DNA of 64,000 nt, from positions 1,920,765 to 1,984,764 of the forward strand of contig CAADRB010000012.1 of NCBI GenBank assembly GCA_900708905.1, in the 5' to 3' direction. The notes under the pieces were generated by a model. It saw nothing but the letters and a program-made list of their open reading frames with translations. It had not been told where the DNA came from and searched no databases. Source of the DNA: Hymenolepis diminuta (Eukaryota; Platyhelminthes; Cestoda; Cyclophyllidea; Hymenolepididae). Position numbers and translations under genes: made by a program. Each line of letters begins with the position of its first letter. Within the stretch, counting starts at the first letter, position 1. Of this stretch, positions 28,501-38,763 are shown piece by piece.

Positions 28501-31119
28501 ACTTTATTAGACTTCTTCTCAACTACCCCTGTCTAGTTAATTAAGAAATATGTGTTATAGTTTATTTTAAGTTATTGGATTATCTTTCATAGCTCTGTTC
28601 ATATTTCACTTTAGTCTGTTGTTCACTTTTTGGATTTCCGTATTTTTAATTCCCTTTTATAATTATTTTTAAATTATTATTTAACTTATTAGAAATGCGA
28701 TATCTAAAATGACTAGATAAATCCACTATAGTTAGCAAAAGGGTTAATTAAAATTACATTAAATAAATGTTGTCATTAAGGTCTCTCGATTAAAAAGTAC
28801 ATAACCAAAAATACGAATTTAAAACAACTAAAATCATTGACAAAATTTTATTTTTTAACTATAAAATCAAGGTTCTCAAAATGTTGCTGATGTGCCATTC
28901 ATGTGATGATCAGATTTCTTGAGGGTTCCTATACATTCACCTAAAATGTATCCACACAAAATTTAACTATGCAATTTTACTGTTATTTAAACGAATATTT
29001 ATACAGTATATAAATCATATGGCAAATAAAAATGGTTATTTGGAAGAAAATATTACAATCGAATAATTGAAAGAACGAAAATCAAAATACAAAACTATCC
29101 CGAAAATGGAGATCAAATACACAACTACCAAAAGGATGATCAAAAGTAAGGAAAGACCGAATTAATCGACGGAAGTATGACGACGGCAGCAGTATTATGT
29201 TCCAACCTTTTAAATATTTGTAATTCAAGAATAGTCCTTCCTCTCGACCCAAATTAATTATGAAACCCAAATTACTTTCACAAAAATCGCCACTCGACAA
29301 GTTTTTTGGTTCAGCAGCTCCAAACCAAGACAAACTTCGAATAAACTTAATGTTTTCAATCCCATGATTTTAAGAACAAAATATACTGATTGTTGTTCTA
29401 TTTGGAGAAAAATTAGATCAAATCCTCGTATAAAAACCTTAAATCTGTCCAACTTGTGTTTGATAGCAAATTTAAAAAATCCCTTCTTGCACGATCAAAT
29501 GGATTTTATAAATCAAATTTTTATGTGGTCAATTTAAAGTCATAATCTACTTTGTGACGATGATTAAAAGTGAGCAATGGGTATCAAAATAATTTTTGAA
29601 AACAATTTTATGATCAAATACTAATATCTAGCGCAGAGGTGTAATTTCAAATATAAATTCACTAAATGACCTCCTGGTGGATTAAATAATTGTTTAACAA
29701 ATTGTATTGTGACAACAAATTGTATTTAAAAAATCACGAATAATGTTTTGTGTAATTTACGAAACATGTTTTCAAGAAGGAAAATGTGAAATTATAAATA
29801 AAAGCACACATTAACATCTCTACATCTTTGATTAATAACAGGGGTTGGGAAATTTCTTAATTAAATAACGATCAGTTCTTTTATCAAACCGCCATTTTGA
29901 TCTCCCCTTTTTTTGATCTTTTTCAAACCCCAGGCAAATCTTGTTTCAACACCTAAAGATGTCATTGGCAAGAGCTTGTGCGAAAGAATATTTAAAATTT
30001 AGTTCAAAAAGCAGGTAGTAAGTCTTTGATTAATGCATGACCGAAAGATATGAGGAACGAAAGACACACGCATAACTTCTGCTCGGGTATAAGAAAACGA
30101 GAGGAAAGAGGTACGATATCTTTTGCCAAAATACTCTCCCATTGGATGTATATGATTAAAAGGAACCATTCGCTTTTCTAAACCTCACCCACGCCCTCCA
30201 TCTAGCACTTAGCAAAATAACCAGTCAAAGACTGTCTGGCCGTTTCATCTTTAAGTTAACACCAAAGGACATTGAACAAACACAGTTTGGAATGTTAATT
30301 TTGAAGAGAAAATATATCTATAAAACTTCAAACACGTTAGCATAAAATTTGAGACTGAAGCACAAATGATAATACTTCCCTTAGCAAAGAATAATGTACA
30401 TGTATACATATTTAAAAAGGCATTTAAAAGTAGTTAGTTACTTTAGCAAAAAATGTTCAAATAATAGTTATTGAAAACAGAGAGAATTTTTACGATACTC
30501 AATGTGAAATCAAAAAAAGAATATAAGTGCAAGAAAGAAGCATAAGGAATAATCATTGAATATTTGCTAATCTGGCGAAAGAAACAAAATAAAATCAATA
30601 AAATAGGAATAAACTGACATCCACTGATATCTACTAGTCATTTAAGATCATACCAGATTCAAAGAAAGATATTTCTTACTTTAAATTGATATTTCCAAAA
30701 ATATTAAACAGACAAAAAGAAAAAACATTTATAACATATAGAGAAAGATTTTTCAAACAATTAAATCACTATTATGATGCACGAATATGTGAATTCATGG
30801 ACTTTACAAAAAAACTGAATGTCATCAAAAACATAAAAAGACTCGTGTATAATTTTAATAATAATTTTAAATTAAATAAATTTGGTAAAATTGTACTGGC
30901 CATAATTAAATAGTAACGAAAATTAATGAAAAAACCAACACCAAAGAAGTGGTCTACAATTTTTAAGAGAAGTAAATCAACAATGCTTACGTTAAAATTA
31001 GCCCCAATAGACTTTCGAAATCGACAGATAGCCATTTCCGCTAAGGCTCGAACAGGAATACCTCCGTCACCGCATGGAACAACAACCTTAGTATCCGCAA
31101 AACTAACTGTGACTTTCAT
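1294..31119 (-). CDS. PARD3: Par-3 (partitioning defective 3) homologue, 5' half of gene, partial
   Basis: Par-3 is a scaffold that oligomerises through its N-terminal domain and, with Par-6 and aPKC, sets apical-basal polarity at the cell cortex. Visible exons on the minus strand are 31119-30991, 18049-17777, 13231-12925, 2147-2062 and 1595-1294, with consistent phases (0, 0, 1, 0, then 2), giving 365 residues. The first exon reads MKVTVSFADTKVVVPCGDGG, almost the family signature at the start of the oligomerisation (CR1/PB1-like) domain. The second carries DGGILDWDDRVCDVLDDRE and the third opens LLAKFKWD, matching the family's GILD..D..DV.DD+....AxF segment. Exons 3-5 encode a Ser/Thr/Pro-rich linker. 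The PDZ domains are absent and should lie beyond base 1. DGGILD starts near residue 115 rather than about 55 as in vertebrate Par-3, so there is an insertion of about 60 residues. Introns of 12.9, 4.5, 10.8 and 0.5 kb are large compared with neighbouring genes. Identity is secure; the last exon end is less so. Confidence 0.85.
2062..2147 (-). CDS. PARD3: par-3 exon 4 (linker)
   Basis: An 86-bp exon between ATTTTAG and GTAAGT. Joined to exon 3 it makes a GAT codon and then reads KPEQSIVLEPLEMGNQPP, with no stop and correct phase on both sides. It has low-complexity linker character, so the support is splice signals, phase and position rather than homology. Confidence 0.65.
7315..7372. repeat. 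hairpin with 11-bp perfect arms
   Basis: The 11-mer CTATTCTGCTG at 7315-7325 is matched exactly by its reverse complement at 7362-7372. An inner GCTGTC/GACAGC pair extends the stem inside the 36-nt spacer. It lies in par-3 intron 3 with no flanking gene. It could be a foldback element, an RNA hairpin or chance. Confidence 0.6.
8441..9089 (+). mobile_element. Decayed non-LTR retrotransposon (LINE) fragment, C-terminal end of pol
   Basis: The frame from about 8446 to 8721 contains IKSALLYDL, then LRAVQNTARRMVLGL and a downstream ALAEKITLRNLSAQLQRL. This follows the layout at the C-terminal end of LINE reverse transcriptases (K+.LLY....; L+.VQN.A.R.+LG; AL.....+..L). After several stops the reading continues in another frame at 8942-9089 (TKRRIMYVDLPHRLLANESE to a TGA). 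It is inverted relative to par-3 and non-functional: no catalytic YxDD block, endonuclease or start is visible. The clade (CR1/Jockey-like or other) cannot be fixed from this fragment. Confidence 0.6.
9175..9330 (+). repeat. Dispersed repeat B, copy 1 (possible LINE 3' tail)
   Basis: Shares an ordered series of short blocks (AGATGAAGTAG, TTCTTGACTTTCACTTCTA, TGCCTAAATACG) with copies near 25827-25960 and 54485-54625. Because it sits about 85 bp after the end of the decayed LINE pol, it may be that element's 3' untranslated tail. Confidence 0.4.
10075..10290 (+). repeat. tRNA-derived SINE, copy 1
   Basis: An A-box-like CAGCACAGAGG at 10081-10091 and a B-box-like GGCTAGATGCC at 10125-10135 have the spacing of an internal pol III promoter. 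They are followed by a stretch ending in a GCCAACCCCACT motif that is shared in part with the copy at 42264-42440. The 3' limit is approximate. Confidence 0.55.
12925..13231 (-). CDS. PARD3: par-3 exon 3 (end of oligomerisation domain and linker)
   Basis: Encodes 102 residues plus one base. It starts with LLAKFKWD after a CTGTTTAG acceptor, so that DDREM-LLAKF matches the family pattern DDREQ-ILAHF. The rest is a Ser/Thr/Pro-rich linker containing SPLSLDFNI near its end. The donor is ATCG/GTATGC at 12924, phase 1. Confidence 0.82.
13232..17776 (-). other. PARD3: par-3 intron 2, 4.5 kb
   Basis: A+T-rich intron with homeodomain-type TAATTA/ATTAAT motifs around 14450-14515 and the two-frame open region at 16970-17582. 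No other structure was found. Confidence 0.6.
16970..17582 (-). pseudogene. Unrecognised two-frame coding-like segment inside par-3 intron
   Basis: Two overlapping minus-strand frames adjoin: 17582-17331 (83 codons, a hydrophobic VAIVIVVWIFMESYIQLEL near its end) and 17341-16970 (123 codons, containing LLKILSGIATPDFRIAQTL). Read in order with one frame change near 17335 they give about 205 residues of reasonably complex, partly hydrophobic sequence, longer than expected by chance in DNA this A+T-rich. I do not recognise a family. It could be a frameshifted processed copy, a nested gene with a missed short intron, or chance. Confidence 0.25.
17777..18049 (-). CDS. PARD3: par-3 exon 2 (rest of oligomerisation domain plus insertion)
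   Basis: Encodes 91 residues. A TTAAG acceptor precedes GTG ACT, and the GAAATG/GTAAAT donor leaves phase 0. The C-terminal 20 residues (DGGILDWDDRVCDVLDDREM) are clear Par-3. The preceding part is rich in Ser, Thr, Glu and Ala and has no counterpart in vertebrate or fly Par-3. The acceptor is the least certain part: the open frame extends about 30 nt upstream, but only this acceptor fits the phase of exon 1. Confidence 0.8.
18715..18990 (+). repeat. Dispersed repeat A, copy 1
   Basis: Resembles 19620-19900 and 25340-25520. Best shared block: AAATATTCTACAATTCAAAT followed by AAAATCAAATGAAGTAACAC here, against AAATATTCACAACTGGAATC then AAAATCAAATGAAGCAAAAC in copy 2. It contains no coding and its element class is unknown. 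Confidence 0.45.
19620..19900 (+). repeat. Dispersed repeat A, copy 2
   Basis: Shares with copy 1 the AAATATTC.ACAA..AAT..AAATCAAATGAAG core near 19780-19820, and with copy 3 an upstream block CATAAGAA...GACCG and a C+T-rich tail. Its TTAAATAAGCGCTAGAC block also resembles GATCAATAAGCGCTTGAC near 25757. Confidence 0.45.
24990..25008. repeat. AAAT microsatellite
   Basis: About five tandem AAAT units in par-3 intron 1. Confidence 0.8.
25340..25520 (+). repeat. Dispersed repeat A, copy 3
   Basis: Contains GATGCTCTACAACCCAAATT then CAAAATTAAATGAAGTGAGA, the diagnostic core of copies 1 and 2, and the same C+T-rich tail. The copies are old, with many substitutions. Confidence 0.45.
25827..25960 (+). 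repeat. Dispersed repeat B, copy 2
   Basis: Contains GGATAAAGTAGTGGTCTCCC then TTTCTTGGCCCTCACTCCCA, aligned with the blocks at 9220-9300 downstream of the LINE remnant. Confidence 0.4.
30991..31119 (-). CDS. PARD3: par-3 exon 1 (start of oligomerisation domain)
   Basis: Encodes residues 1-43. The ATG at 31119 is chosen because MKVTV is the conserved start of Par-3 proteins, although the frame stays open upstream to an earlier ATG. The exon ends in AAC before a GTAAGC donor at 30990, phase 0. The segment RALAEMAICRFRKSIG corresponds to the first helix of the domain. Confidence 0.88.
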
Positions 31120-32639
31120 TGTTCCAAGATATGCTGATTCCAATCAAAGTTAGAATGAAGTTTGCGACTCCATCCATTGAAAATAAATAAAATTATCAAT
31201 CAGAAATGAATAATTGCAGGAGTTTAATTTTAGGTAAAATAAATCCGACAAAAATTAATCAATTTCGAGGGAATATGAATCTGTTGTTCAATAACTACTT
31301 GCTGAATGCTTTGATTAACAATATATCCATTTAAATTCTCAAAAACGAAAAATTGATGACGGCCTGAAGGTCAATATTAGACTGGCCGGGAAATCTTGAC
31401 GATATGAAGCCCTTCAAATTTGTGTAGAAAAACAACTAATGCCCACACGTCTTGTTTCCAGAAGCAACTTAACATTTTTAATTTGCTTATTAAAGTGTTT
31501 TTAAATTTAATTTTTATTTTGGCTCAAATCATATTAATATTGCATTTTTGCATTTATGTTTGCATGTAAGATTTGAATCTCACTATCATTAAAGTGTTGA
31601 GCGCTGATTCTATTCATTGAAAGTTTGATAACGAATGGGAGAAGAAAACTCAGCATTTAATTGTCCACTTTGTCTAGATTAGTATTCTTCTCTTTTAAAT
31701 AAGAAATTAATGAAGTTTGCAAATTTTTACATATATCTGTTTTTATTATATCAAAATAAACAATTCACAAATGCAGGGCCTTTGTGTTATAGATTGCCAA
31801 AAGTGATGAACCTAATTAAATGACGATAACCTAAATTAAATCTGAAGTTCGTTTCATTCATTAGTATATTTGCTATTTTGGAATTTAAGTAAAGTTTTAT
31901 AAAATTTTCCCTCCGGAATGTTTGTCTAATACAACTTATTCATTGCTAACAGATTTTATTTAACATTAAGCAAATAAATGGGAACAATGTATTCCTTGTG
32001 CTAAATTTTGAGTTTAGAGTAGAATGGATCGGCTGGATTAGCTGAATATCATTGTAGTTCTTATGCAAAATCTCCAGAATCACAATTAATTTCTGATTTT
32101 GCGCTAATTTAATAACTCAAATCGAACTGGATAATCAGCTGGATTACCGAATAGGAATATCGCACTATTCATCAGGAATCTGTGGTTCATGTACCACCTG
32201 AACTATCATATCACATTATTTTGGAAATACATAAATATTGCGAAATTCTAAATTTTTCAGTCCATTGAAAATCAGTATATGGGAAACTCGGTAAATTGAG
32301 AAAGTTAATTTAATTCATTTCATTTAAATCTTTTATTTCCAAGACATTCAGCAGCTAATTTTCTCTTACATCGGTTTTATAGTCAAGAAATTTTACATAT
32401 GTCTCATCTATTCTTTAATGAAAAGTTTAAATAAATTTAAATATATTATGATAATATTATGTTGAAAATCTGTTACAATTTTATTCTGATTGAAGCCGTT
32501 AAACTAATGCCATGGGAAATCCACCACTGTTTATCTTGAACTGAATAAAATTTCTAATATGCAATTTTTACGATTTACAAGCCCAAATCTCAGCCAGAGA
32601 AAAAGGAAAAAACACACTTTTTCATTGTCATAACCCCCA

Positions 32640-32790
32640 GTCCGCGACGTAATTAGAAACTGGGCTAAGCTAGCGATCACGCCGACCAATAGGAGAGTTC
32701 CGCTTTTCAAAGCACCTAATCACAATTCACCAACAAATAGATAGACCAATGGCAATGATGTTCGCCTATGAAATGCTATATACAGAACGC
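32640..32790. promoter_or_regulatory. Candidate promoter region between par-3 and IFT74
   Basis: Two ACCAAT boxes (32685-32690 and about 32745-32750) and CTATATACA at 32776-32784 occur in a locally G+C-richer segment. The CCAAT boxes lie upstream of the TATA-like motif on the plus strand, the usual order for a plus-strand start near 32810. This would require a long 5' leader or a spliced leader for IFT74. It is prediction only. Confidence 0.3.
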
Positions 32791-33992
32791 ATTTGAAGAG
32801 AAACATTTAGATTCATTACGTTAAATTGCAGCTTTAAACAAACCGAAATTTCCCACGCCCACTATGAAGGCGCACATGCCATTTGACTTTGAAATGGGGA
32901 AGTTAGCCTCTAGTCGTCCTTATGAGAAACTCGTATTCTGTCATCTCTTTTTGGCTGAAATCAACCAATGCAGTTGACCATCAATGCCACTTCGTGTAAA
33001 GTCCCAATTTTAAATATTTTTATTACGTAATTTTATATGCCCTCACGCATTCAAGACGTGATGATTCAAGAATCGGGGAATTATAGAATAGTTATTATAG
33101 TTACATTTTCATAAATAAATTTCCAGAAAACTGCATTATCCTCCGGCATCTTTCAATCCATCGATAATGTGTGGTGAAGTTTAAGTAAATTTTTTTAATA
33201 ATACCCAGCTGTTTCTAACCCACAAGTGTACAATTTGCTATTAAGAGAAAAACAAATCTGTTTACCAAATCCTATAAAGCTTTAAGGTTAAAATTGCTAG
33301 ATGTTGGTATGATCCTATGAAATGTTGGACTTTAGATGTGCATTCTTTTAGGTGGACTATGCAAAGCATCACTTTATCTATTTTCAACAGCAAAAATATA
33401 ATTACATATATGTCAAATTGTCGATATTATTATTGCGTGTTAATCTAAGAACATCAGAACTATATTAAGTAGTCCTACACTTAATTTTTTGTACATTCTT
33501 TTCTTTTTTATAGGCAAAAATATTTAATTAATAATATGAGGGCCATTCAATTTTAGTCAAATAACTTTTAATATAAAAGAATAACAATTAGTTAAGAAGC
33601 ATTTTGTTAAGGCTTTTCAATAGCTATTCATTGGCTTCAGAGCGCTTATTGTATGGAATTGGTTACCGAAAGGTGAAGCTTTTGTTGGAGATTAATTCAA
33701 AAAAATGTTCTAAATTGTTTATTATTTCGAAAGTAAGAAAAGACCATGTCGGTGAGCCAAACTTATTATAGCCAATTTAATGTCGAATATGATATTTAAG
33801 TTTAAGTAATAGATGCTGAAATGATCAGTTATATCCCTATACAATTTAGCATTCGAGAATGATAGAAATGTGAGCTCGCGATAGATGCTCAATGATAAAT
33901 GGATTACTAATGTGCAGACGGCCACGTGTTTCATTTCGTGTCAAAGATGAACTGGTGTCATTTCTTGCACATTGCATTATATCGGAGTTGTA

Positions 33993-34010
33993 CTTTATTT
34001 CTGTTCAGTA
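33993..34010 (+). promoter_or_regulatory. IFT74: Possible splice acceptor immediately before the IFT74 ATG
   Basis: A T-rich tract ending TTCTGTTCAG is followed by TA and then the ATG. It has the form of a 3' splice site. In a flatworm it could accept a spliced leader by trans-splicing, or close a 5' UTR intron. Confidence 0.35.
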
Positions 34011-37000
34011 ATGCGACCGAGTGGTTCTAAACGTCCTCCGGCGAGTGCCGGTATCTTACCGGTTGGCACTGCAACTCGACTAACTACCGGTCTGCCTAGA
34101 AATCAACGTCTAAACCAGCGACACCTCGGGACGCCAACAGTTTTAGGGAGTTCTGTTCTCAACACGGAATTAACCGTCGAAGATCGTCCAAAGACGGGTG
34201 TTCTAGGAATCAAATCGACAACTCCGAAAAGCTCTCTTCAATTTCGTCGACAAATCGAGGACCGTAGCTACTACATCGGTCTTCTGAGGGAACACATAAA
34301 TGCAATTACTGCAGAATTAAAAATCCTAATAATGGAATATTCAAATGCGGAAGAGGAAGCCAGAAGTTTTGGTCAGTATGAAAAGATGGCAGAAAATCTG
34401 GCAGCAGAGCTTAAAGATCTTCAGGTGACCTAACGTTTTGAATAATTGCCCTTATGGGGTAGCTTGCATAGTTAATAGGATTTTTACAAAAGCAGGATGA
34501 ATATCTACTTATTTGAATAAGTAATATATAATTTTAGAATTGGCTTTTTTAGTAGGAGTGCACACAACCGAATTTATTTATACCTGTGGAAATTCACATG
34601 GGATAGAAATACCACTGATTTTCTTGCGTGGACAGGTATTAATTTTTTCATGAGCTAAGCATGGGGTTGAAATTGGGCTTTAAATATTACACATGATATG
34701 TGTTGAGTTTTCCCTGAAGATGCGCAATTTAAATTGAAAATTCATTGATTCTTCTATCGGTTCAGAGTTATGTGTGCATTTAGTCTGCATTTAATTTGAA
34801 ATGTATTTCTATTTTTAGGATAGACATTTAATTAACTTTTGTTTATTGATGTAATAGAGCCATATTTCAATTTTAATAGTTTATATTCTTTATTTGTGAC
34901 ATTTTACTAGGGAGAACTGGGTGATTATAACACGCTAATTGATAAAGCAACACTTGGTCATGATATATCATCATTTGAACTTGACTGGGAGGACTTAAAA
35001 GCTGCCAATGATCGAGCTGAAGTTAGTCTAGAACACCATTTTGAGGAACGCAAGAAGAAAGAAGCTCAGCTGATGTCCGTTCAACTAGAATTGGAGCAGG
35101 TAACATCATCCTACTTAAAAGTATTATGGTCACTTGTGCGTAATACGAGTTGATACCATTTATAGGAAAAATGTATTGCTGAATGCATTATTGAGGGTAT
35201 GAACGATGAACAAAAGGCAAAATATATTAAACTTAGAGACCAAAATAATTGCTTTCTTCAAGAAATTTCATTTGGGCAGAGTAAATTATCAGAAATGTTA
35301 GAAAGACGCAGAGAACTAGAAGTGGAGATTTCAACATCAGATGTAAGTTACTTAATTTGTTTAAATAGATATACTTTATATTCTAGATTAAACAAGAGGC
35401 ATTGCTTATTTTGAGCAAATTAAGAGATGTTGAAGCTAAAAGAGATCAGTTACAGGCAGATGAAGACAATAGGAAAGATCCTCAGTTTGAAAAGGAACGT
35501 TTATTAGCCAAAATAAAGGAAGATAACCTAGAAATAACTAACATGGAAAGAGAGTAAAGTGAATTTATATATATATATATATATTATATTAGAATTCGTG
35601 CACTGAATAAAAAGATCCGCACTGATGAAGTATTACTTTACCAGCTTATTACCCAATTAAGTGACGAACCGGTTCATGGACGAAATCAGAAGATTATGGA
35701 GCTGAAACGTCGAGAAGCCCAAATAGACGATCCCTTCTCTTCCTATGAGTTTACTATAACTGAAGAATCCGAAGATCTAAAATCTACAGAAGATCAAATT
35801 GTTAAAGCTCTCGAACGATGTTCTCAACATATCGTTAATATTGAACAATTAATAGGGATGAAAGCTGCTTTCGGAACTGATGTAAACAGCTTAGAAGCCA
35901 TAGGAGATCAAGTGAATTTCAAATGGAAAGAGCTAAGCAAGTCAGCAAATTCGGCAGAAGCTCTTAACGTTGAAAGATTAAAGTTAATAAATGATTTACG
36001 GAAGACTGTTCAGCTAGAGATTAAGATGGCGGAGGTTAGTTCCCATGTTATAAATCTAAAATTATTCAGAATTGCGGAATTAAAATGTTTTGCGTCTAAA
36101 TTACCTAAAAAGGCGATTTTAAACTCCTTATATCAGTTAACTTATGTTATGTTAAAGGAACATATTTTAATGTATTTAATCGGACAGAATGACTTCGAAC
36201 TAGTTAATGTTCATCTAGAAATTCAATTTTCTTTACATTCCAAAATGAGATTGTTCTATTCCAAGAGCTGAGATGCTATTTCTAACTGATATAGCTCCAA
36301 GAAGTCATGTTGCATAATAGCGTTACATTACTGAAATGGGTTAAGTCACTTGCACAGATAGGACAGTAAGAAAATTAAACTGCCCCAATTTTCTATTAAT
36401 CATTTAAGTAATATAAGTAGTTTTTTATTCGTTGAGCATTGTCCACCATGTATAAACGATGATGTCCCCGCATGAAGAGAATAGTTGTCAGTTTAGCCCA
36501 GGTTGATGACTAAGTGTTGATGCATTTACGCCCAATCATAAGAGTAACCAAAGATTTGACCTCTTAAATAGGAGTTGGAGACATTGAAAACAAAGATCAC
36601 TTCAATGGAGTCCGACTTGGAAAGGTTCAACGATATTTTCTCAAGCAATGAAACATCCGAAGAAAAGAATGCTTCTGTAATTTCTCTCTGTTAAATTCCA
36701 TTTAAGTTAGCAATAATGGTGATTTGATCGTACTCATTTTCCTATTACCATTAGTTAATGAAGGAGCTTGAAAATCTTAAAGAAACCCGTAAAAATCTGG
36801 ATTCCCTTACAACCCAACTAGAAGCTCAATATACTGCAATGGAAGATAATCTTAATTCCAATGAAACGCACGTCCAATTGTGTGCCTTGGAAAAGAAGCT
36901 CATTGCTTGCGAAGAGAGAAAACACGCTCTTTCAGAGGCAATTGAAACAAAGAAATCTGCGTGTGACTTTTCTTTTATAGCTATGAAAGCCAAAACACTT

Positions 37001-37048
37001 GTGGCTGATTATAACGAAGCACTCAAAACTGCGCTCAAACGAGTATAG
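34011..37048 (+). CDS. IFT74: Intraflagellar transport protein 74 (IFT-B subunit), complete
   Basis: IFT74 pairs with IFT81 in the IFT-B train; the IFT81 CH domain together with the basic IFT74 N-terminus binds tubulin cargo for cilium assembly. Seven exons: 34011-34424, 34911-35099, 35166-35342, 35387-35553, 35593-36034, 36572-36676, 36755-37048. They give 595 residues, against about 600 in human. The start MRPSGSKRPPASAG opens a basic Arg/Pro/Gly-rich N-terminus (residues 1 to about 85). SSLQFRRQIEDRSYYIGLLR then matches the family's QI.D+SYY+GLLR, and the rest is nearly all coiled coil. Other family matches are LERCSQHIVNIEQL and, near the end, ENLNSNETHVQL-like DNLNSNETHVQLCALEKK. All joins keep frame. 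Introns are 486, 66, 44, 39, 537 and 78 bp. A possible AATAAA poly(A) signal lies at 37223-37228. A longer start at 33972 is open but does not resemble the family. Confidence 0.93.
35566..35584. repeat. TA microsatellite inside a 39-bp IFT74 intron
   Basis: A run of about nine TA units makes up half of intron 4 of IFT74 (35554-35592). Length changes here would alter the size of a minimal intron. Confidence 0.85.
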
Positions 37049-37909
37049 TTTCCTGTTGTCATCACCCCAGAATGTCAGGCAAAATTCTCTTGTATTAACC
37101 CGTGTTCTTGAAAGCTCTTTTGAAATATTTTTGTTAAATGCAGTTATTTATTCTATACTGTATCTGCTGCATAGCAGAATTGTTTCATTTTGAAATACGT
37201 CTGAAGGAAAACTGATCAGGATAATAAACACATTTTTAACTATCCCGCTAAGGCTTCATTAGTAAACACATGGGGATTAACACGGGACACAAGCAATGGA
37301 AGAGAGAAGTGAATCACACGAAGAATGTATTGAATAAGCCAACATATGGAAGTGAAATGACAGTACTGCCAGTGGGAATGCATATAAGCGCGCTTGCCAC
37401 ACTCTGGAATGAATTAATGACACCTCACGCATAGGCAGGCATTTATACATACCACGCAGTTCTTTACATAAGGAATGGAATAATGTCACTTTGGTCAATA
37501 AGATATGTAACCAAACACAATTGGATAGATGTAGACTTGACGTAATGATACAATGGAATTTAAAATGTCGGAATAAATGTGACTGCACACGGACGATTTG
37601 AATGGGTCATTGTATTGGCCTGATGGGTCAGGGCTCAAAATTGGTATTGACTTATATGGGCAAGATTGGGATAAATAACAGCATGTGATTTGATCGGTAA
37701 TAAATCGGTGAATTAAATTGCTTCAAGGTGAGACTCTGATTTAGAAGATACCAATGCAAAATAGGGTAAATTAACTAAGTTAGCGTTATATCCAACTGCA
37801 AGAACTTACCTACAACATAAAAGGTGTGTTGGATTTGGAAAAAGAACAAGGAGGAACCAACAACCTTATCGTGTTCCTTAATGAAGACCTACTCAAACCA
37901 TTTTCTAAA

Positions 37910-38214
37910 TGTTACATATGAGAAAATAATATTTTTCCCAAAATAATTCTTATATGGAAGATTCTTTATTTTCCACTTTTTATTCTTGCTTCTTATGATT
38001 TCCTTTCATTCGAACGAATTTATTTACATTACGGTTGTAAATTACCCATAATATAAATCGATCTATCGAGACGAAAACGTACGTCTTATTTTGATATAGT
38101 GGTTTGGGTCATTTTGTATTGTGATGTTGTCGGGTCGTATTTGTAAATAGTGCAATGTCTTAGAGAATCTAGGAATCGGTTGCAGTGTCCTACAGAGGAG
38201 AGCAGATCATAACA
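37910..38214 (+). mobile_element. LTR-like block, copy 1 (305 bp, TGTTA...TAACA ends)
   Basis: The block begins TGTTACATATGAG and ends CATAACA, so it has the TG...CA inverted ends of a long terminal repeat (5-bp TGTTA/TAACA). A copy about 85-90% alike by eye lies in the same orientation at 43960-44264. No flanking target duplication is seen (CTAAA on the left, GTTTT on the right), so this may be one end of a larger element rather than a solo LTR. No gag or pol coding is found nearby, which suggests a non-autonomous element or solo remnant. Confidence 0.55.
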
Positions 38215-38241
38215 GTTTTGGCGGCATAGTTCTCAAATTAC

Positions 38242-38763
38242 GTGGATATGCAAGTCCGATTCTCCTCAATCGTAAGAAATGCCTCCACTCAGATGAATCT
38301 CTCAATGTCGACAAACGATCACAAAGACCAAGTGAAAAGCGTAGGTATATTCCAGCATAATTATCATATAGGTGAAACTTTGAAATATGGTATTCTCAAT
38401 ACCGTGATATTTACGAGAAGAGCATGGCAGATCTCCTCCCACACCACTCGAACTAACACGCTTCTTCGTAAGGTTAACAGAATTGACCACGACTCATGTT
38501 CGTCCTGCCCTCAGTCGGTGGATTATGCCGGCCTAATTTATGAAGAGATGACTAGTAAGTTGGGCTCGGTCGTATGTGGCCCAACTATTCTTTTCAACTT
38601 AACCGTACGTGAAGATGAAAATATTCACCATAACATAGGTATCGCCAACCGATTTTGCACAGGTCTCCCATTTAGTCGGGGTTATATAAGACCGGGTATT
38701 AAAACAGAGGGAAAATGCTTATTAATTCAAGAGACATCGGGTGCCTTCAGTGGCACAAAGTGA
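38242..38763 (+). CDS. Unrecognised 173-codon open frame next to LTR-like block
   Basis: An uninterrupted frame from ATG to TGA starting 27 bp after the LTR-like block. The predicted protein has motifs such as CSSCPQSVDYAGL but no domain I recognise and no gag zinc knuckle or protease motif. It is one of the longest single open frames in a stop-rich window. It may be internal sequence of the element, an uncharacterised gene or a chance frame in less A+T-rich DNA. Confidence 0.2.
   Translation: MDMQVRFSSIVRNASTQMNLSMSTNDHKDQVKSVGIFQHNYHIGETLKYGILNTVIFTRRAWQISSHTTRTNTLLRKVNRIDHDSCSSCPQSVDYAGLIYEEMTSKLGSVVCGPTILFNLTVREDENIHHNIGIANRFCTGLPFSRGYIRPGIKTEGKCLLIQETSGAFSGTK

Larger units (their letters stand above)
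18050..30990 (-). other. PARD3: par-3 intron 1, 12.9 kb
   Basis: The largest intron in the window. It holds three or four copies of dispersed repeat A (18715-18990, 19620-19900, 25340-25520, perhaps 25720-25800), repeat B copy 2 (25827-25960) and a short AAAT microsatellite near 24990-25008. No nested gene was found. Confidence 0.6.
31120..34010. other. Divergent intergenic region between par-3 and IFT74
   Basis: 2.9 kb separating the two start codons, with no coding. The less A+T-rich part around 32630-32790 holds two CCAAT motifs and a TATA-like motif and is the best candidate for promoter sequence. Confidence 0.5.

Noticed and set aside
30926..31153. Plus-strand open frame of 75 codons.
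   Set aside because: It is the antisense shadow of par-3 exon 1.
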